Source: Indolivaga macrotermitis
GTDB lineage: Bacteria; Bacteroidota; Bacteroidia; Bacteroidales; Dysgonomonadaceae
Length of the DNA stretch: 64,000 bases
Assembly (NCBI RefSeq): GCF_900128985.1
Contig: NZ_FQUC01000001.1
Span: 124,001-188,000, forward strand
Direction of reading: 5' to 3'
The notes below the pieces were generated by a model. The model worked only from the letters and a program-made list of their open reading frames with translations, was not told the origin of the DNA and did no database searches. The translations under genes were made by a program, and so were the position numbers. Below, in pieces: positions 7,350-16,119 of this stretch; within the stretch, counting starts at the first letter, position 1, and every line of letters starts with the position of its first letter.

Positions 7350-7724
7350 ATGAAAAAGAAAAGGTTAGTAGCATTTTTTGAAATTCCAGCAGCTGATTTT
7401 TCCAGAGCGGTGAAGTTTTACGAAACAGTACTTAATTTGGAACTATCTGTGATGGAATGCGACGCTGAGAAGATGGCGTTCTTTCCGGAAGAAGACGGAA
7501 AATATCCCGGAGCAATTTCTTTTGCCTCAGGATTTAATCCCTCTTTTAATGGGATTTTGATCAGCTTGGCTGTTGACTGTATGGATGAGGTACTCACCCG
7601 TATTACTTCAGCCGGAGGTAAAATAGTCAAAGAAAAGACAAAGATAGAAGCTGATAATTTAGGTTATTTTTCCATGTTTACAGATTCGGAAGGGAATATT
7701 ATCGGATTGTATTCTGATAATTAA
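7350..7724 (+). CDS. VOC family protein
   Basis: A 124-residue single-domain VOC protein (FFEIPAADFSRAVKFYETVL as first module; NGILISLAVDCMDEVLTRI as second) ending in the typical FTDSEGNIIGLYSDN segment. It belongs to the YdeO/glyoxalase-like group and is distinct from the two paralogues at 2165 and 7900. No substrate can be assigned. A strong hairpin terminator follows, so it is probably monocistronic. Confidence 0.88.
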   Translation: MKKKRLVAFFEIPAADFSRAVKFYETVLNLELSVMECDAEKMAFFPEEDGKYPGAISFASGFNPSFNGILISLAVDCMDEVLTRITSAGGKIVKEKTKIEADNLGYFSMFTDSEGNIIGLYSDN

Positions 7725-7737
7725 GCCAATGTAGAGA

Positions 7738-7775
7738 AACCGGTAAGGAGAAGATAGCTCTTCTCCTTACCGGTT
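7738..7775 (+). terminator. Rho-independent terminator
   Basis: A 16-bp perfect stem (AACCGGTAAGGAGAAG with its complement) and a 6-base loop, followed by ATTTATTT. Confidence 0.8.
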
Positions 7776-7838
7776 ATTTATTTATGGAACAGCGGATAAT
7801 TTAGCAAGATAGGGAAACTTTCTCATCGTGATTGGGAT

Positions 7839-7846
7839 TATATTTG
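7839..7846 (+). promoter_or_regulatory. -7 box for VOC gene copy 2
   Basis: TATATTTG lies 53 bases ahead of the ATG at 7900. Confidence 0.45.
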
Positions 7847-7899
7847 TATCCTGCAATGAATAATAAGCAAGGTATTATAACTATTAATAAATAAACAGA

Positions 7900-8283
7900 A
7901 TGGAGAAAATTAATATCTATAAGATCAATGTTGTTATCGATTGTAAAGATGCCGGAATCCTTGCCGGCTTCTACAGCCAATTGCTAGGATGGGAATGGAC
8001 ACATCCGCAGGCTAACGGATGGGCTGCAATTACTTCTCCTACAGGTATGGTAATCGCCTTTCAGGAGGTCGAAGAATATCAACCGCCTGTATGGCCATCG
8101 GTAAAAGAAAAACAAGGACAGATGTTGCATCTGGATTTTTATGTTGAGAATCTCGAAGAAGCGGTAGCTTATGCAATCCGATTGGGAGCTAAAGTTGCCG
8201 ATGAACAATATTTTAAGACATCGCGGACAATGATTGATCCCGCCGGGCATCCTTTCTGTCTCGATACGGATGAACCGGAATAA
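7900..8283 (+). CDS. VOC family protein, copy 2
   Basis: A 127-residue glyoxalase-fold protein closely related to the one at 2165-2566; shared stretches include GWEWTHP, SPTGM, YQPPVWP and the identical DEQYFKTSRTMIDPAGHPFC. Key module starts are NVVIDCKDAGILAGFYSQL and MLHLDFYVENLEEAVAYA. It is an old local duplication, since the two copies have diverged at many positions. The substrate is unknown. It lies ahead of the MATE pump with a 218-base gap. Confidence 0.86.
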   Translation: MEKINIYKINVVIDCKDAGILAGFYSQLLGWEWTHPQANGWAAITSPTGMVIAFQEVEEYQPPVWPSVKEKQGQMLHLDFYVENLEEAVAYAIRLGAKVADEQYFKTSRTMIDPAGHPFCLDTDEPE

Positions 8284-8291
8284 AAGTTATA

Positions 8292-8299
8292 TATCTTTG
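8292..8299 (+). promoter_or_regulatory. -7 box, probably for the MATE gene with a long leader
   Basis: TATCTTTG lies 9 bases after the VOC stop and about 200 bases ahead of the MATE start. The leader would carry a 7-residue open frame (8331-8354). No closer -7 box was seen. Confidence 0.4.
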
Positions 8300-8501
8300 T
8301 ATTTATAAACCAACCTACTGTCTGATTAATGAAGTGCCAACTCTGTATATAGCTATCCTGCTTCGGGTGTGTCGGGGAATATCTCTCCGGCATTAAGTTG
8401 TTATACCCGTTCCTTTCACAGAGTTTAATCAATAAAATAATATTAATGATTGTCTGTAACGCTTTTGAAGTGTTGCATAGGCATCGCATTTCATACAACA
8501 G

Positions 8502-9821
8502 ATGAATTATACATACAAAAAAATCTGGCTTATCAATTTACCCATAATGATAAGCCTGCTCATGGAACAGTTGATTAATATAACCGATTCTATATTTCTG
8601 GGGCATGTTAGCCCTATATATCTCGGGGCGTCAGCTTTGGCTTCTATCTATTTTATCGCAATTTTTATGCTGGGCTTCGGTTTTAGCCTTGGTGCGCAGG
8701 TAGTTATTGCAAGACGAAACGGAGAAGGGAAATATGCAGATGCCGGTAAGGTATTCTTTCAAAGTTTGATTTCTTTATCCGTTTTTGCGATTGTTGTTTT
8801 TGTATTGTCCAAACTATTTTCACCGGTATTGCTCCGAGCGATTATTTCTTCGGATAGTGTATATCAGGCTACAATACAATATATCGAATGGCGTGATTAC
8901 AGTTATCTGTTTGCTTTTCCTTTATTGGCAATCCGGGCGTTCTTCATAGGTACTACCCATACCAAAATACTTACAGCCAATTCTGTAGTGATGGTGCTCA
9001 GTAATGTTCTGTTTAACTATCTGTTGATTTTCGGAAAAGCAGGATTCCCTCAGTTAGGAATCAGCGGTGCCGGTATCGGGTCATCCTTAGCCGAACTTGT
9101 CGGATTATTGTTTTTAGCTGTTTATATGTGGCGAAATGCAGATAAAGAAAAGTATGGATTACGCGCTGTATTTGACTTGGGGTTGTCCCTTCATCTTTTC
9201 AGGATATCTTTTTGGACTATGATCCGCTCTTTCTTTTGTATTGCTCCCTGGTTCTTATTCTTTGTAGCGATTGAACATTTGGGAGAATATGAACTTGCGG
9301 CAGCAAATGTAGTAAGGAGTATCTCTATGCTCTTTTTTGTCATTATCAATTCATTTGCCACGACTACTATTTCCCTTGTAAGTAATCTTATAGGAGCAAA
9401 TCAGGCAGATAAGGTGATTCCGGTTTGCCGCCGTATTATCGTACTGAATTATGCGATAGGTATTCCGCTAATGTTATTGGCCTTTGCCTTCTCCGAACCT
9501 CTTTTGGGGTCATTCACCGATGATCAGGTCGTCGTTCATACGGCGTTCTATCCATTTTATGTAATGTTGTCCACGTTTATTATCTCAGTGCCTGCGTACG
9601 TTTATTGTAATACGGTAATTGGCACCGGAAATACTAAGACCGCTTTTATATTTCAGATAATAAATATGTTTGTCTATTTGTCTTATCTATTTTTATTATC
9701 CCGTTTACCGGATATTCCGCTTGCGATGTATTGGACGTCCGAGCAATTATATGTAATAGTGTTGCTACTATTATCCTTAGTATACCTTAGGAGAGGTAAA
9801 TGGCTAAACAAAACAGTATAG
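8502..9821 (+). CDS. MATE family efflux transporter
   Basis: A 439-residue polytopic inner-membrane protein with about 12 hydrophobic segments and the two-fold MATE pattern: LPIMISLLMEQLINITDSIFLGHV at the start of the first half and a matching segment midway (about 235-330). MATE proteins expel cationic drugs or metabolites in exchange for Na+ or H+. The neighbouring acetyltransferases, VOC proteins and drug-sensing AraC regulators fit a role in xenobiotic resistance. A terminator hairpin follows. Confidence 0.92.
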   Translation: MNYTYKKIWLINLPIMISLLMEQLINITDSIFLGHVSPIYLGASALASIYFIAIFMLGFGFSLGAQVVIARRNGEGKYADAGKVFFQSLISLSVFAIVVFVLSKLFSPVLLRAIISSDSVYQATIQYIEWRDYSYLFAFPLLAIRAFFIGTTHTKILTANSVVMVLSNVLFNYLLIFGKAGFPQLGISGAGIGSSLAELVGLLFLAVYMWRNADKEKYGLRAVFDLGLSLHLFRISFWTMIRSFFCIAPWFLFFVAIEHLGEYELAAANVVRSISMLFFVIINSFATTTISLVSNLIGANQADKVIPVCRRIIVLNYAIGIPLMLLAFAFSEPLLGSFTDDQVVVHTAFYPFYVMLSTFIISVPAYVYCNTVIGTGNTKTAFIFQIINMFVYLSYLFLLSRLPDIPLAMYWTSEQLYVIVLLLLSLVYLRRGKWLNKTV

Positions 9822-9850
9822 TTCTGTTAGTAATGCGAATCAGTAGCAAA

Positions 9851-9887
9851 AGCAAAAAAGACCCTTACGCTTACGTAAGGTTTTGCT
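9851..9887 (+). terminator. Terminator after MATE gene
   Basis: CCTTACG/CGTAAGG inner stem with a 4-base loop and an outer AGCAAAA/TTTTGCT stem. Confidence 0.6.
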
Positions 9888-10050
9888 TACACCCGTCAAC
9901 TAAAAGTACGTTTTAGCAAATAAACAATGATCAAAGGACTTCTCTCGATTATAAATTCCTTTTATTTTTATCTATTACCAAAGAGACCTTTGATATATTG
10001 GAACAGAGCAAACTGAAAGTAGAAAATTTAAAAAAAATAAATTCAAAAAA

Positions 10051-10177
10051 GGTGTCACTTTTGTCACCTTTGTCACCTTTTTAAGAGTATTTGCTTGATG
10101 TATAACGAAATAGCAAGATGGCAAAAGTGACACCCGGGTAACAGCCGAATGTCACCTCTGTTTAGTTATTGTCACCT
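10051..10177. repeat. GTGAC/GTCAC-rich element, copy A
   Basis: GGTGTCAC, then two TTTGTCACC-type units, about 45 unrelated bases, then GTGACACC, GGTAACA and two more GTCACC words. Read on the minus strand it has the same order as 38444-38580: mixed GTNAC words, CTGTTACC, a 45-50 base spacer, then tandem GTGACAAAAGTGACA. No protein or RNA family was recognised. Confidence 0.55.
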
Positions 10178-10257
10178 TTCTATAAAGATCATTACAGAAA
10201 AAGACAGAACGTCTTCAACTACTGATTTGCATTAGTAATAGATTGTATTGGTTTATC

Positions 10258-10280
10258 GGGAAGCAGATTTTCTGCTTCCC
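10258..10280. terminator. Hairpin at end of pectate lyase gene
   Basis: GGGAAGCAGA/TCTGCTTCCC forms a 10-bp stem with a 3-base loop, followed by a T-run on the plus strand. It lies in the convergent gap and may act in both directions. Confidence 0.65.
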
Positions 10281-10296
10281 GGTTTTTTGGGCTTCT

Positions 10297-11772
10297 TTAT
10301 TTTTGATTTTTAGTGATAGGCTCAACTAAACTGTTCAGATATACTTCCAGATATGTATAACCTTCTTTGGTAAGATCAGTTGCATTCTTTCCCGGATAGT
10401 TCGCTTCGAGCCAACCGTCGGGAATACCATCCTGATTACTGTCAGTGGCGAAGGTACTGCTTCTTAAATCCGGCCACGCAGACCAATTTTTATTCTGAGG
10501 GTCAGGATTAAGGTCTGATTGAGAATCAATAATTCCTTTCCGTGGATAGTTCAGGCTTTTCCATACTCCGCCCTGACCATTGTACTTACTCTTCCCCGAG
10601 AATGGAGCAGTACCGTTAGTTGTTTCGTCGATTATACGTGTGTCTATATTATCACGAACCTTCGAACATCCGGCATACATCAAAACTTTTTCGTAAGCGG
10701 TATGAGCGGTATGTGTATAAACTTCTTTTACATTCAGAGGATTAGCTAATTTCAGTTCATTTTTGTCCTTATTATCGGCAGCACTTACTCCTAACCAGTT
10801 ATCGCCGGTTACTTCTTTGTTATGGGGCATCACATTTCCGGCTATGTAGAATTTTCCCCATACATCTTTTATACGCTCAAAACCTCCGGTTCCTTTATTG
10901 GTACTTATCGCTGTTATCCGGCTCGCGACTCTGTCACTTGTAGCAGGACCAGCTTTATAATAGTTATTCACGAGGTTTACGTGCATTGCTTCACCTCCGT
11001 AACAACCTTCGCCATTCCAGTTGTAAAAGACGTTGTTACGTACATCTGTAATGTCGTTTCCGGCATGTTTTGTTCCCGGGCCGAGGCGGGGAGTACGGCT
11101 ATCGTGGTGTGCGAGCAGGTTGTGGTGGAATGTTGCATTAACTCCTCCCCAGATAGCACCGTATCCGTGCGGTCCTTTTGAATGCCCTGACAAACGCAAA
11201 CTTTCCGAGATGATACACCATTGCATCGTGAAGTCTTCATTGTCATAGAACGAAGAGCATTCGTCAGTACTCCAGCTTATAGAACAATGGTCAATAATAA
11301 CATCCTTATTTTTCCTTCCGCTAAACGCATCAGCTCCGTCGGCTTTTTCCGGGGTAAGTTTAAGGTCTCCCATACGAAAACGCATATATCTGATTATGAC
11401 ATTATCTGCGGAGACAACAACCGGATAGTCTGCGATACATATTCCATCGCCCGGTGCCGATTGTCCTGCCACAGTTACATTGCCGCTCGCAATATGTAGA
11501 GGAGCGTTCAGCCTGATAGTTCCACTTGTCTTGAATAGGATAGTCCTTTTGCCGTCTTGATTTATACACCAGCGGAGCGAACCTTCATTTGTAGAAGCGT
11601 CTCCCGTATCATTGTCCTCGAGTGTATTTACATAGAATACCTTACCACCACGGCCTCCGGTAGTAAACATTCCTCCACCTTCTGCTCCCGGAAATGCAGG
11701 CGTTTGTGACATGCTTTTTTCAGATAGCAAGATTCCTGATAAAACTAATATTACAGCAATAATGTCTTTCAT
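10297..11772 (-). CDS. Secreted pectate lyase (PL1-like)
   Basis: A 491-residue protein with an N-terminal signal peptide (about 1-22) followed by AFPGAEGGG, the usual mature start of Bacteroidetes pectate-lyase-like proteins. A right-handed parallel beta-helix with pectate-lyase features follows: VIIRYMRFRMGD, VIIDHCSISWSTDE and the HDSRTPRLG region with an Arg expected in catalysis. The C-terminal DGIPDGWLEANYP tail is typical of these enzymes. It would cleave pectic polygalacturonate outside the cytoplasm. It stands alone, without SusC/SusD neighbours. Confidence 0.9.
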   Translation of the reverse strand: MKDIIAVILVLSGILLSEKSMSQTPAFPGAEGGGMFTTGGRGGKVFYVNTLEDNDTGDASTNEGSLRWCINQDGKRTILFKTSGTIRLNAPLHIASGNVTVAGQSAPGDGICIADYPVVVSADNVIIRYMRFRMGDLKLTPEKADGADAFSGRKNKDVIIDHCSISWSTDECSSFYDNEDFTMQWCIISESLRLSGHSKGPHGYGAIWGGVNATFHHNLLAHHDSRTPRLGPGTKHAGNDITDVRNNVFYNWNGEGCYGGEAMHVNLVNNYYKAGPATSDRVASRITAISTNKGTGGFERIKDVWGKFYIAGNVMPHNKEVTGDNWLGVSAADNKDKNELKLANPLNVKEVYTHTAHTAYEKVLMYAGCSKVRDNIDTRIIDETTNGTAPFSGKSKYNGQGGVWKSLNYPRKGIIDSQSDLNPDPQNKNWSAWPDLRSSTFATDSNQDGIPDGWLEANYPGKNATDLTKEGYTYLEVYLNSLVEPITKNQK

Positions 11773-11982
11773 GTTAGGTAGTATTTAATTAGTTAAATGT
11801 AAAATTAGAAAAAACGGGACTGATTGTACAGTGGTATTTTAGCGTTTTTAGGGGGATAAATTGAATATATATATACTTTTTGGAAATGAGCCGGATGTAT
11901 CACTTCTCTTTGTAGACAAGTGATATAAAAGAATTTCGATAAAAATATATTGCTACGGATATTAAATAAAAAATCATAATCG

Positions 11983-11990
11983 TAAATTTG
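11983..11990 (+). promoter_or_regulatory. -7 box for carbonic anhydrase gene
   Basis: TAAATTTG lies 42 bases ahead of the ATG at 12033. Confidence 0.5.
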
Positions 11991-12032
11991 CGGCGATTTT
12001 AATTATCATACTTAAAAATAGTTCTCACTTTT

Positions 12033-12764
12033 ATGAAAAAAACATTATTAAAGACAGTATTCATTGTTATGGGAGTATTGTTGATCGGTGGAACTTCTTC
12101 GTGTACTTCAAAGTCGGAAAATGCAAGTACTCAAAATGCGTTATCTTCTCAGCAGAATGAAGCTGATATAATTGATGAAAATCCTTTGACGAACCTAATC
12201 AAGGGAAATGAAAGGTTTGTTTCGGGTAAACTGGTACATATTCATCAGGATTCTTTACGGGTAAAAGAGTTGACCGAAGGTCAGCATCCGCGTGTAGTCG
12301 TTATATGCTGTTCGGACTCGAGAGTTACTCCCGAAATTGTTTTTGACCAGGGTTTAGGTGATATATTTACGATTCGTACAGCCGGAAATGTAATGAGCGA
12401 TTACGAAGAAGGGAGTATCGAATATGCAGTAGAACATACCGGGGCAAAACTTGTGGTGGTGTTGGGACATACTAGTTGTGGTGCCATAAAAGCGATGCTG
12501 GATACAAAAGAAGGGGAAACCGTTCCCGGACATATCGCTTCTATTGTTGATGCGTTAAAAGCAGAAACAGAAGAGAAGGAAGCGCTCGAAAAAGGAGGGG
12601 AAGCACTTCCGTATAATGCAGTTAAAGCAAACGTAGAACACGGGGTAAAACAATTGTGTAACTCAAAACCTATCCTGAGTGAAATGCACGAAGAAGGCAA
12701 AATCAAGATAGTTGGAGCTATATACCATATAGAAGACGGTAAAGTAGAATTTCTGGATATATAA
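12033..12764 (+). CDS. Exported beta-carbonic anhydrase (probable lipoprotein)
   Basis: A 243-residue protein. The N-terminus is a hydrophobic signal ending in GGTSSC, so Cys24 is a probable lipid anchor. The beta-class core carries the zinc and Asp-Arg dyad motif CCSDSR (Cys93, Asp95, Arg97) and the second ligand pair in GHTSCGA (His146, Cys149). It interconverts CO2 and bicarbonate. Most beta-class enzymes are cytoplasmic; this one should act in the periplasm or at the outer membrane. It is monocistronic, with its own -7 box and a downstream hairpin. Confidence 0.92.
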   Translation: MKKTLLKTVFIVMGVLLIGGTSSCTSKSENASTQNALSSQQNEADIIDENPLTNLIKGNERFVSGKLVHIHQDSLRVKELTEGQHPRVVVICCSDSRVTPEIVFDQGLGDIFTIRTAGNVMSDYEEGSIEYAVEHTGAKLVVVLGHTSCGAIKAMLDTKEGETVPGHIASIVDALKAETEEKEALEKGGEALPYNAVKANVEHGVKQLCNSKPILSEMHEEGKIKIVGAIYHIEDGKVEFLDI

Positions 12765-12785
12765 AAATCTTTTCGGATCAGATTT

Positions 12786-12820
12786 AAATAAGGCTACACA
12801 AATTTGTGTGGCTTTATTTC
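12786..12820 (+). terminator. Terminator after carbonic anhydrase gene
   Basis: AATAAGGCTACACAAA pairs (with G-U pairs) with TTTGTGTGGCTTTATT, followed by T-rich sequence. Confidence 0.65.
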
Positions 12821-12976
12821 TTTTGGAAGAGATTTTCTCATCGGTAAAGTTGATGGTAAGCGATACTTTTTTGCTCTAGGGTGAGCTTTACAGCAAAATG
12901 GTTTGAACCTATGAGCAATAATTATGATAAAAATATTAATTAGTTTTACAAATCGGTTAATATATAAAAGAACAAG

Positions 12977-13546
12977 ATGGAAAATGAAGTAACAGATATT
13001 TTTGAAAGATTGAGAAATGGTGAAACAATTGCCCCTGATGATTCACAAGCCTATAAGATGCGCGAAGCCTCTTATACCACCAAGAAACTATTGGTACAAA
13101 TGAATAATTCAGATGATCCGGTAGAGATCAGAAAAATATTAGGGCTTGTTACAGGGAGCGAAATTGATGAGAGTGTAGCTGTATTTACACCCCTATATAT
13201 CAATTATGGGAAACACACTAAAATAGGAAAAAATGTGTTTGTTAATTTTGATTGTACTTTTCTTGATTTAGGAGGAATTACTATAGACGATAATGTCTTG
13301 ATAGGGCCAAAGGTCAGTTTATTGTCAGAAGGTCATCCGATTTCTCCTCAAAAAAGACATTCTCTTGCCGTAGGGCATATTCATATCAAAAAGAATGCAT
13401 GGATTGGTGCTAATGTCACTATCCTTTCAGGGGTTACCATTGGCGAAAATGCTATTGTAGCAGCAGGCGCAGTTGTATCGAAAGATGTTCCTGATAATAC
13501 GATTGTAGGCGGTATACCTGCAAAGGTGATTAAAAATATAGAATGA
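12977..13546 (+). CDS. Sugar O-acetyltransferase (hexapeptide-repeat, maltose/galactoside type)
   Basis: A 189-residue left-handed beta-helix acetyltransferase of the LacA/Maa/NodL group. The N-terminal helical cap (about 1-60) is followed by hexapeptide turns such as IGKNVFVNFDCTFLDLGGI and IGPKVSLLSEGHPIS, with the catalytic His in EGHP, and later IGANVTILSGVTIGENAIV. It transfers acetyl from acetyl-CoA to sugar hydroxyls. Its stop codon abuts that of the convergent amidohydrolase gene with no gap. The substrate is unknown. Confidence 0.9.
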   Translation: MENEVTDIFERLRNGETIAPDDSQAYKMREASYTTKKLLVQMNNSDDPVEIRKILGLVTGSEIDESVAVFTPLYINYGKHTKIGKNVFVNFDCTFLDLGGITIDDNVLIGPKVSLLSEGHPISPQKRHSLAVGHIHIKKNAWIGANVTILSGVTIGENAIVAAGAVVSKDVPDNTIVGGIPAKVIKNIE

Positions 13547-14737
13547 TTATATGCAATACCGCATGGCTAGATATGCCATTGTGCCGACAGATGTCCGTAA
13601 TGCATCTTCATCGATAAGAAAAGTCGACGTATGTAATCCTGTACATAGTTGATCTCCTTTGATACCGTATCGGTAAAAAGTAGACGGATATTGTTGCGAA
13701 AAGAAACCGAAATCTTCCGAAGTCATTCTCTTGGGGAGACCCAGAACCTTTTCTTTACCCAGATATTCAGTGGCAAATGATTTGGCTTGTATTGTTACTG
13801 TTTCATCATTGTATGTGCATGGATAGCCGTCATATACATCTATCTCGCACTCGCATCCATATGCGGAAGCTGTGTGAATAGCAATATCTCTGATGATGGG
13901 TCTCAGTTTGCTGCGTTCTTCCTCGTCCATGCAGCGTAACGATCCGGCTAAAGTTACAGTATCGGGTATAACATTGGTTGCCCCGTCTGCTATAAACTTA
14001 CCGAATGATAAGACACAAGGCTTAAATGGATTTGAACGCCGGCTCACAATCTGTTGCATGGATACTATAACTTGCGATGCGGCAAGTACTGTGTCATTTA
14101 CTTCGTGAGGGATGGCCCCGTGCCCCCCCTTTCCTTTAATCCGGATATGTACTTCGTCCGCCGATGCCATAACCACACCGCTCTCGAAGCCAACAGTTCC
14201 TACAGCATAGTCTACATAAGCGTGCTGACCGATAATTAGATCAGGCTTATATGTATCGAAAATACCGTCTTTTAACATTAAGCTGGCTCCACCGGGATGT
14301 TTCTCTTCTCCGGGTTGGAATATAAATAGTATAGTTCCTTCAAAATGTTCGCGGAGCTCATTGATAATTCTGGCAACTCCTAATAGACTGGCTGTGTGGG
14401 TATCATGCCCGCAGGCATGCATTATCCCTTCATTCTGAGACTTAAAATCGATATTATTCTGTTCCGTAATGGGCAGAGCATCCATATCTGCCCTAAGAGC
14501 AATAGTTCTCGATTCGGGATTTCTCCCTTTAATACAGGCTAATATTCCATAGCCTCCTATACGGCTTCTGTGCTCGATACCCCACTGGTTTAGATGCTGT
14601 TCTACATATTCGGAGGTATTCTTTTCTTCAAAGGAAAGTTCGGGGTGCCGGTGCAGAAACTTGTAATACGATACTGTATCGTTATGATATAAACTGACTT
14701 TTTGATTTATCAGGGATATTAATTCGTTCTTTTCCAT
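13547..14737 (-). CDS. M20D family amidohydrolase (N-acyl-amino-acid/hippurate hydrolase type)
   Basis: A 396-residue metal-dependent peptidase-fold enzyme. The metal-binding motifs are intact: ALRADMDALPI, HACGHDTHTA and FQPGEEKHPGG with the catalytic Glu pair, plus SEDFGFFSQ near the C-terminus. The lid domain (about 180-295) starts VHIRIKGKGGHGAIPHE. Members remove acyl groups from amino acids or related conjugates; the substrate cannot be told. A -7 box at 14756-14763 on the minus strand gives a leader of about 12 bases. It is divergent from engB. Confidence 0.92.
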   Translation of the reverse strand: MEKNELISLINQKVSLYHNDTVSYYKFLHRHPELSFEEKNTSEYVEQHLNQWGIEHRSRIGGYGILACIKGRNPESRTIALRADMDALPITEQNNIDFKSQNEGIMHACGHDTHTASLLGVARIINELREHFEGTILFIFQPGEEKHPGGASLMLKDGIFDTYKPDLIIGQHAYVDYAVGTVGFESGVVMASADEVHIRIKGKGGHGAIPHEVNDTVLAASQVIVSMQQIVSRRSNPFKPCVLSFGKFIADGATNVIPDTVTLAGSLRCMDEEERSKLRPIIRDIAIHTASAYGCECEIDVYDGYPCTYNDETVTIQAKSFATEYLGKEKVLGLPKRMTSEDFGFFSQQYPSTFYRYGIKGDQLCTGLHTSTFLIDEDALRTSVGTMAYLAMRYCI

Positions 14738-14755
14738 CTTTTTACTCTATTGTTA

Positions 14756-14763
14756 CAAATGTA
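14756..14763 (-). promoter_or_regulatory. -7 box for amidohydrolase gene
   Basis: CAAATGTA on the plus strand is TACATTTG on the minus strand, 18 bases ahead of the ATG at 14737. Confidence 0.5.
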
Positions 14764-14824
14764 AATTCGGAGCATTAAAAGTACTAATAAGAATTAAGAA
14801 TCTTGTTTTCTGGGGCTAAAGTTG

Positions 14825-14832
14825 TACTTTTG
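14825..14832 (+). promoter_or_regulatory. -7 box for engB
   Basis: TACTTTTG lies 31 bases ahead of the ATG at 14864 and inside a longer open frame, so it supports the shorter protein. Confidence 0.5.
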
Positions 14833-14863
14833 TAGTCGATTTATAAGTAAAATATTTTACCGG

Positions 14864-15466
14864 ATGATAATAAAAGACGCTCAGTTTGTAATAAGTAATA
14901 CCGATTACCGGAAATGCCCGCAAGATGGAAAACCCGAATATGCTTTTATCGGGCGTTCTAATGTAGGAAAATCTTCTCTTATTAATATGCTGACTAACAG
15001 GAAGGGATTGGCAATGACTTCGTCTAAGCCGGGGAAAACCCAACTCATAAATCATTTTATTATAAACAACGAATGGTATCTTGTCGATCTTCCGGGGTAT
15101 GGCTATGCTCAGCGCGGTCGTGAGGGTAGGGAACGTATCAAAACAATTATCGAAGATTATATATTGGAGCGTGAGGCTCTTACAAACTTATTTCTTCTGT
15201 TGGACTGCCGTCACGAACCTCAGAAAATAGATCTCGAATTTATAGAATGGCTGGGCGAGAACGCAATTCCGTTTTCCATTATTTTCACAAAAATAGATAA
15301 GGTGAGCAAGGCTCATTTGAAAGAAAATCTGACAGTATATTTAGATAAACTTAAAGAAACATGGGACGAGTTACCTCCTGTATTTCAGACTTCATCTGAG
15401 CATAGGATAGGAGGAGAGGATGTGCTTGACTATATAGAGCAGATCAATGAAAATCTAAAGAATTGA
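14864..15466 (+). CDS. engB: Ribosome biogenesis GTP-binding protein EngB (YihA/YsxC)
   Basis: A 200-residue TRAFAC GTPase with all G motifs: [10 protein letters not shown] (P-loop), the TSSKPGKTQ switch I segment, DLPGYGYAQ (G3), TKIDK (G4) and a final SSEHRIG (G5). EngB acts in assembly of the large ribosomal subunit. I chose the ATG at 14864 (MIIKDAQFV) because the longer frame begins upstream of the -7 box. A nucleoside deaminase gene starts 5 bases after the stop, so the two form an operon. Confidence 0.95.
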   Translation: MIIKDAQFVISNTDYRKCPQDGKPEYAFIGRSNVGKSSLINMLTNRKGLAMTSSKPGKTQLINHFIINNEWYLVDLPGYGYAQRGREGRERIKTIIEDYILEREALTNLFLLLDCRHEPQKIDLEFIEWLGENAIPFSIIFTKIDKVSKAHLKENLTVYLDKLKETWDELPPVFQTSSEHRIGGEDVLDYIEQINENLKN

Positions 15467-15471
15467 ATATT

Positions 15472-15936
15472 ATGAAAGAAGAATACATGAAGAGAGCTAT
15501 AGAGCTTTCGATAAAAAGCGTAGAAAATGGGGGAGGCCCTTTTGGTGCAGTGGTTGTGAAAGACGGAAAAATTGTAGCCGAAGGTTCAAATTGTGTCACA
15601 TTGAATAATGACCCTACAGCCCATGCGGAAGTGACTACAATACGTAAAGCTTGCAGTACTCTCAATACTTTCGATCTGAGTGGCTGCGAGATATACACAT
15701 CATGTGAACCGTGTCCGATGTGTTTGTCTGCAATATATTGGGCTCGGATTGAGCGTATTTATTTCGGATGTGATAAAACAGATGCAAAGAACATTGGTTT
15801 TGATGATTCTTTTATATACGAACAGATCGAATTGAAACCCGAACAAAGAAGCATCGCTTCGTCGCAGGTATTGCATAATGAGGCATTGAAGGCATTCAGA
15901 ATGTGGACTGAAAAAGAAGATAAAATAGAATATTAA
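15472..15936 (+). CDS. Nucleoside/guanine deaminase (CDA family)
   Basis: A 154-residue zinc deaminase. The zinc site is seen as TAHAEVTTI (His and catalytic Glu) and CEPCPMC (two Cys ligands); GGGPFGAVVVKDG is the typical N-terminal strand. The shape and the C-terminal FIYEQIELKPEQRSI region fit guanine-deaminase-like (GuaD) proteins rather than tRNA adenosine deaminase. It probably turns guanine into xanthine. The ATG at 15472 is preferred over the upstream TTG, which overlaps the engB stop. Confidence 0.88.
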   Translation: MKEEYMKRAIELSIKSVENGGGPFGAVVVKDGKIVAEGSNCVTLNNDPTAHAEVTTIRKACSTLNTFDLSGCEIYTSCEPCPMCLSAIYWARIERIYFGCDKTDAKNIGFDDSFIYEQIELKPEQRSIASSQVLHNEALKAFRMWTEKEDKIEY

Positions 15937-15960
15937 TAGTTTATCCGGAAGGAAAATTCT

Positions 15961-16002
15961 AAACCTGATACAGTAAAATTATACTTTTATTGTGTCAGGT
16001 TT
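15961..16002 (+). terminator. Terminator after engB-deaminase operon
   Basis: AAACCTGATACA pairs with TGTGTCAGGTTT, followed by TCTTTATT. Confidence 0.7.
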
Positions 16003-16119
16003 TCTTTATTCTACTACCATGAGGTGGATAAATGGAAGTCATTAGTGACATAAAGCCATAAAATGCGCTAAAATAAAATCGCATTTCATATTATTGCTGC
16101 TATTATCAAATATATTTAC

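Larger units (their letters stand above)
9822..10296. other. 475-bp convergent intergenic region with GTGAC-rich element
   Basis: There is no credible gene between the MATE stop and the pectate lyase stop. It contains two hairpins (9851-9887 and 10258-10280) and a 127-base stretch rich in GTCACC/GTGACA words (10051-10177). Confidence 0.65.

Noticed and set aside
10519-11499. Several open frames on the plus strand opposite the pectate lyase gene
   Set aside because: They lie entirely inside a well-conserved leftward gene and encode no recognisable domain or start signal.
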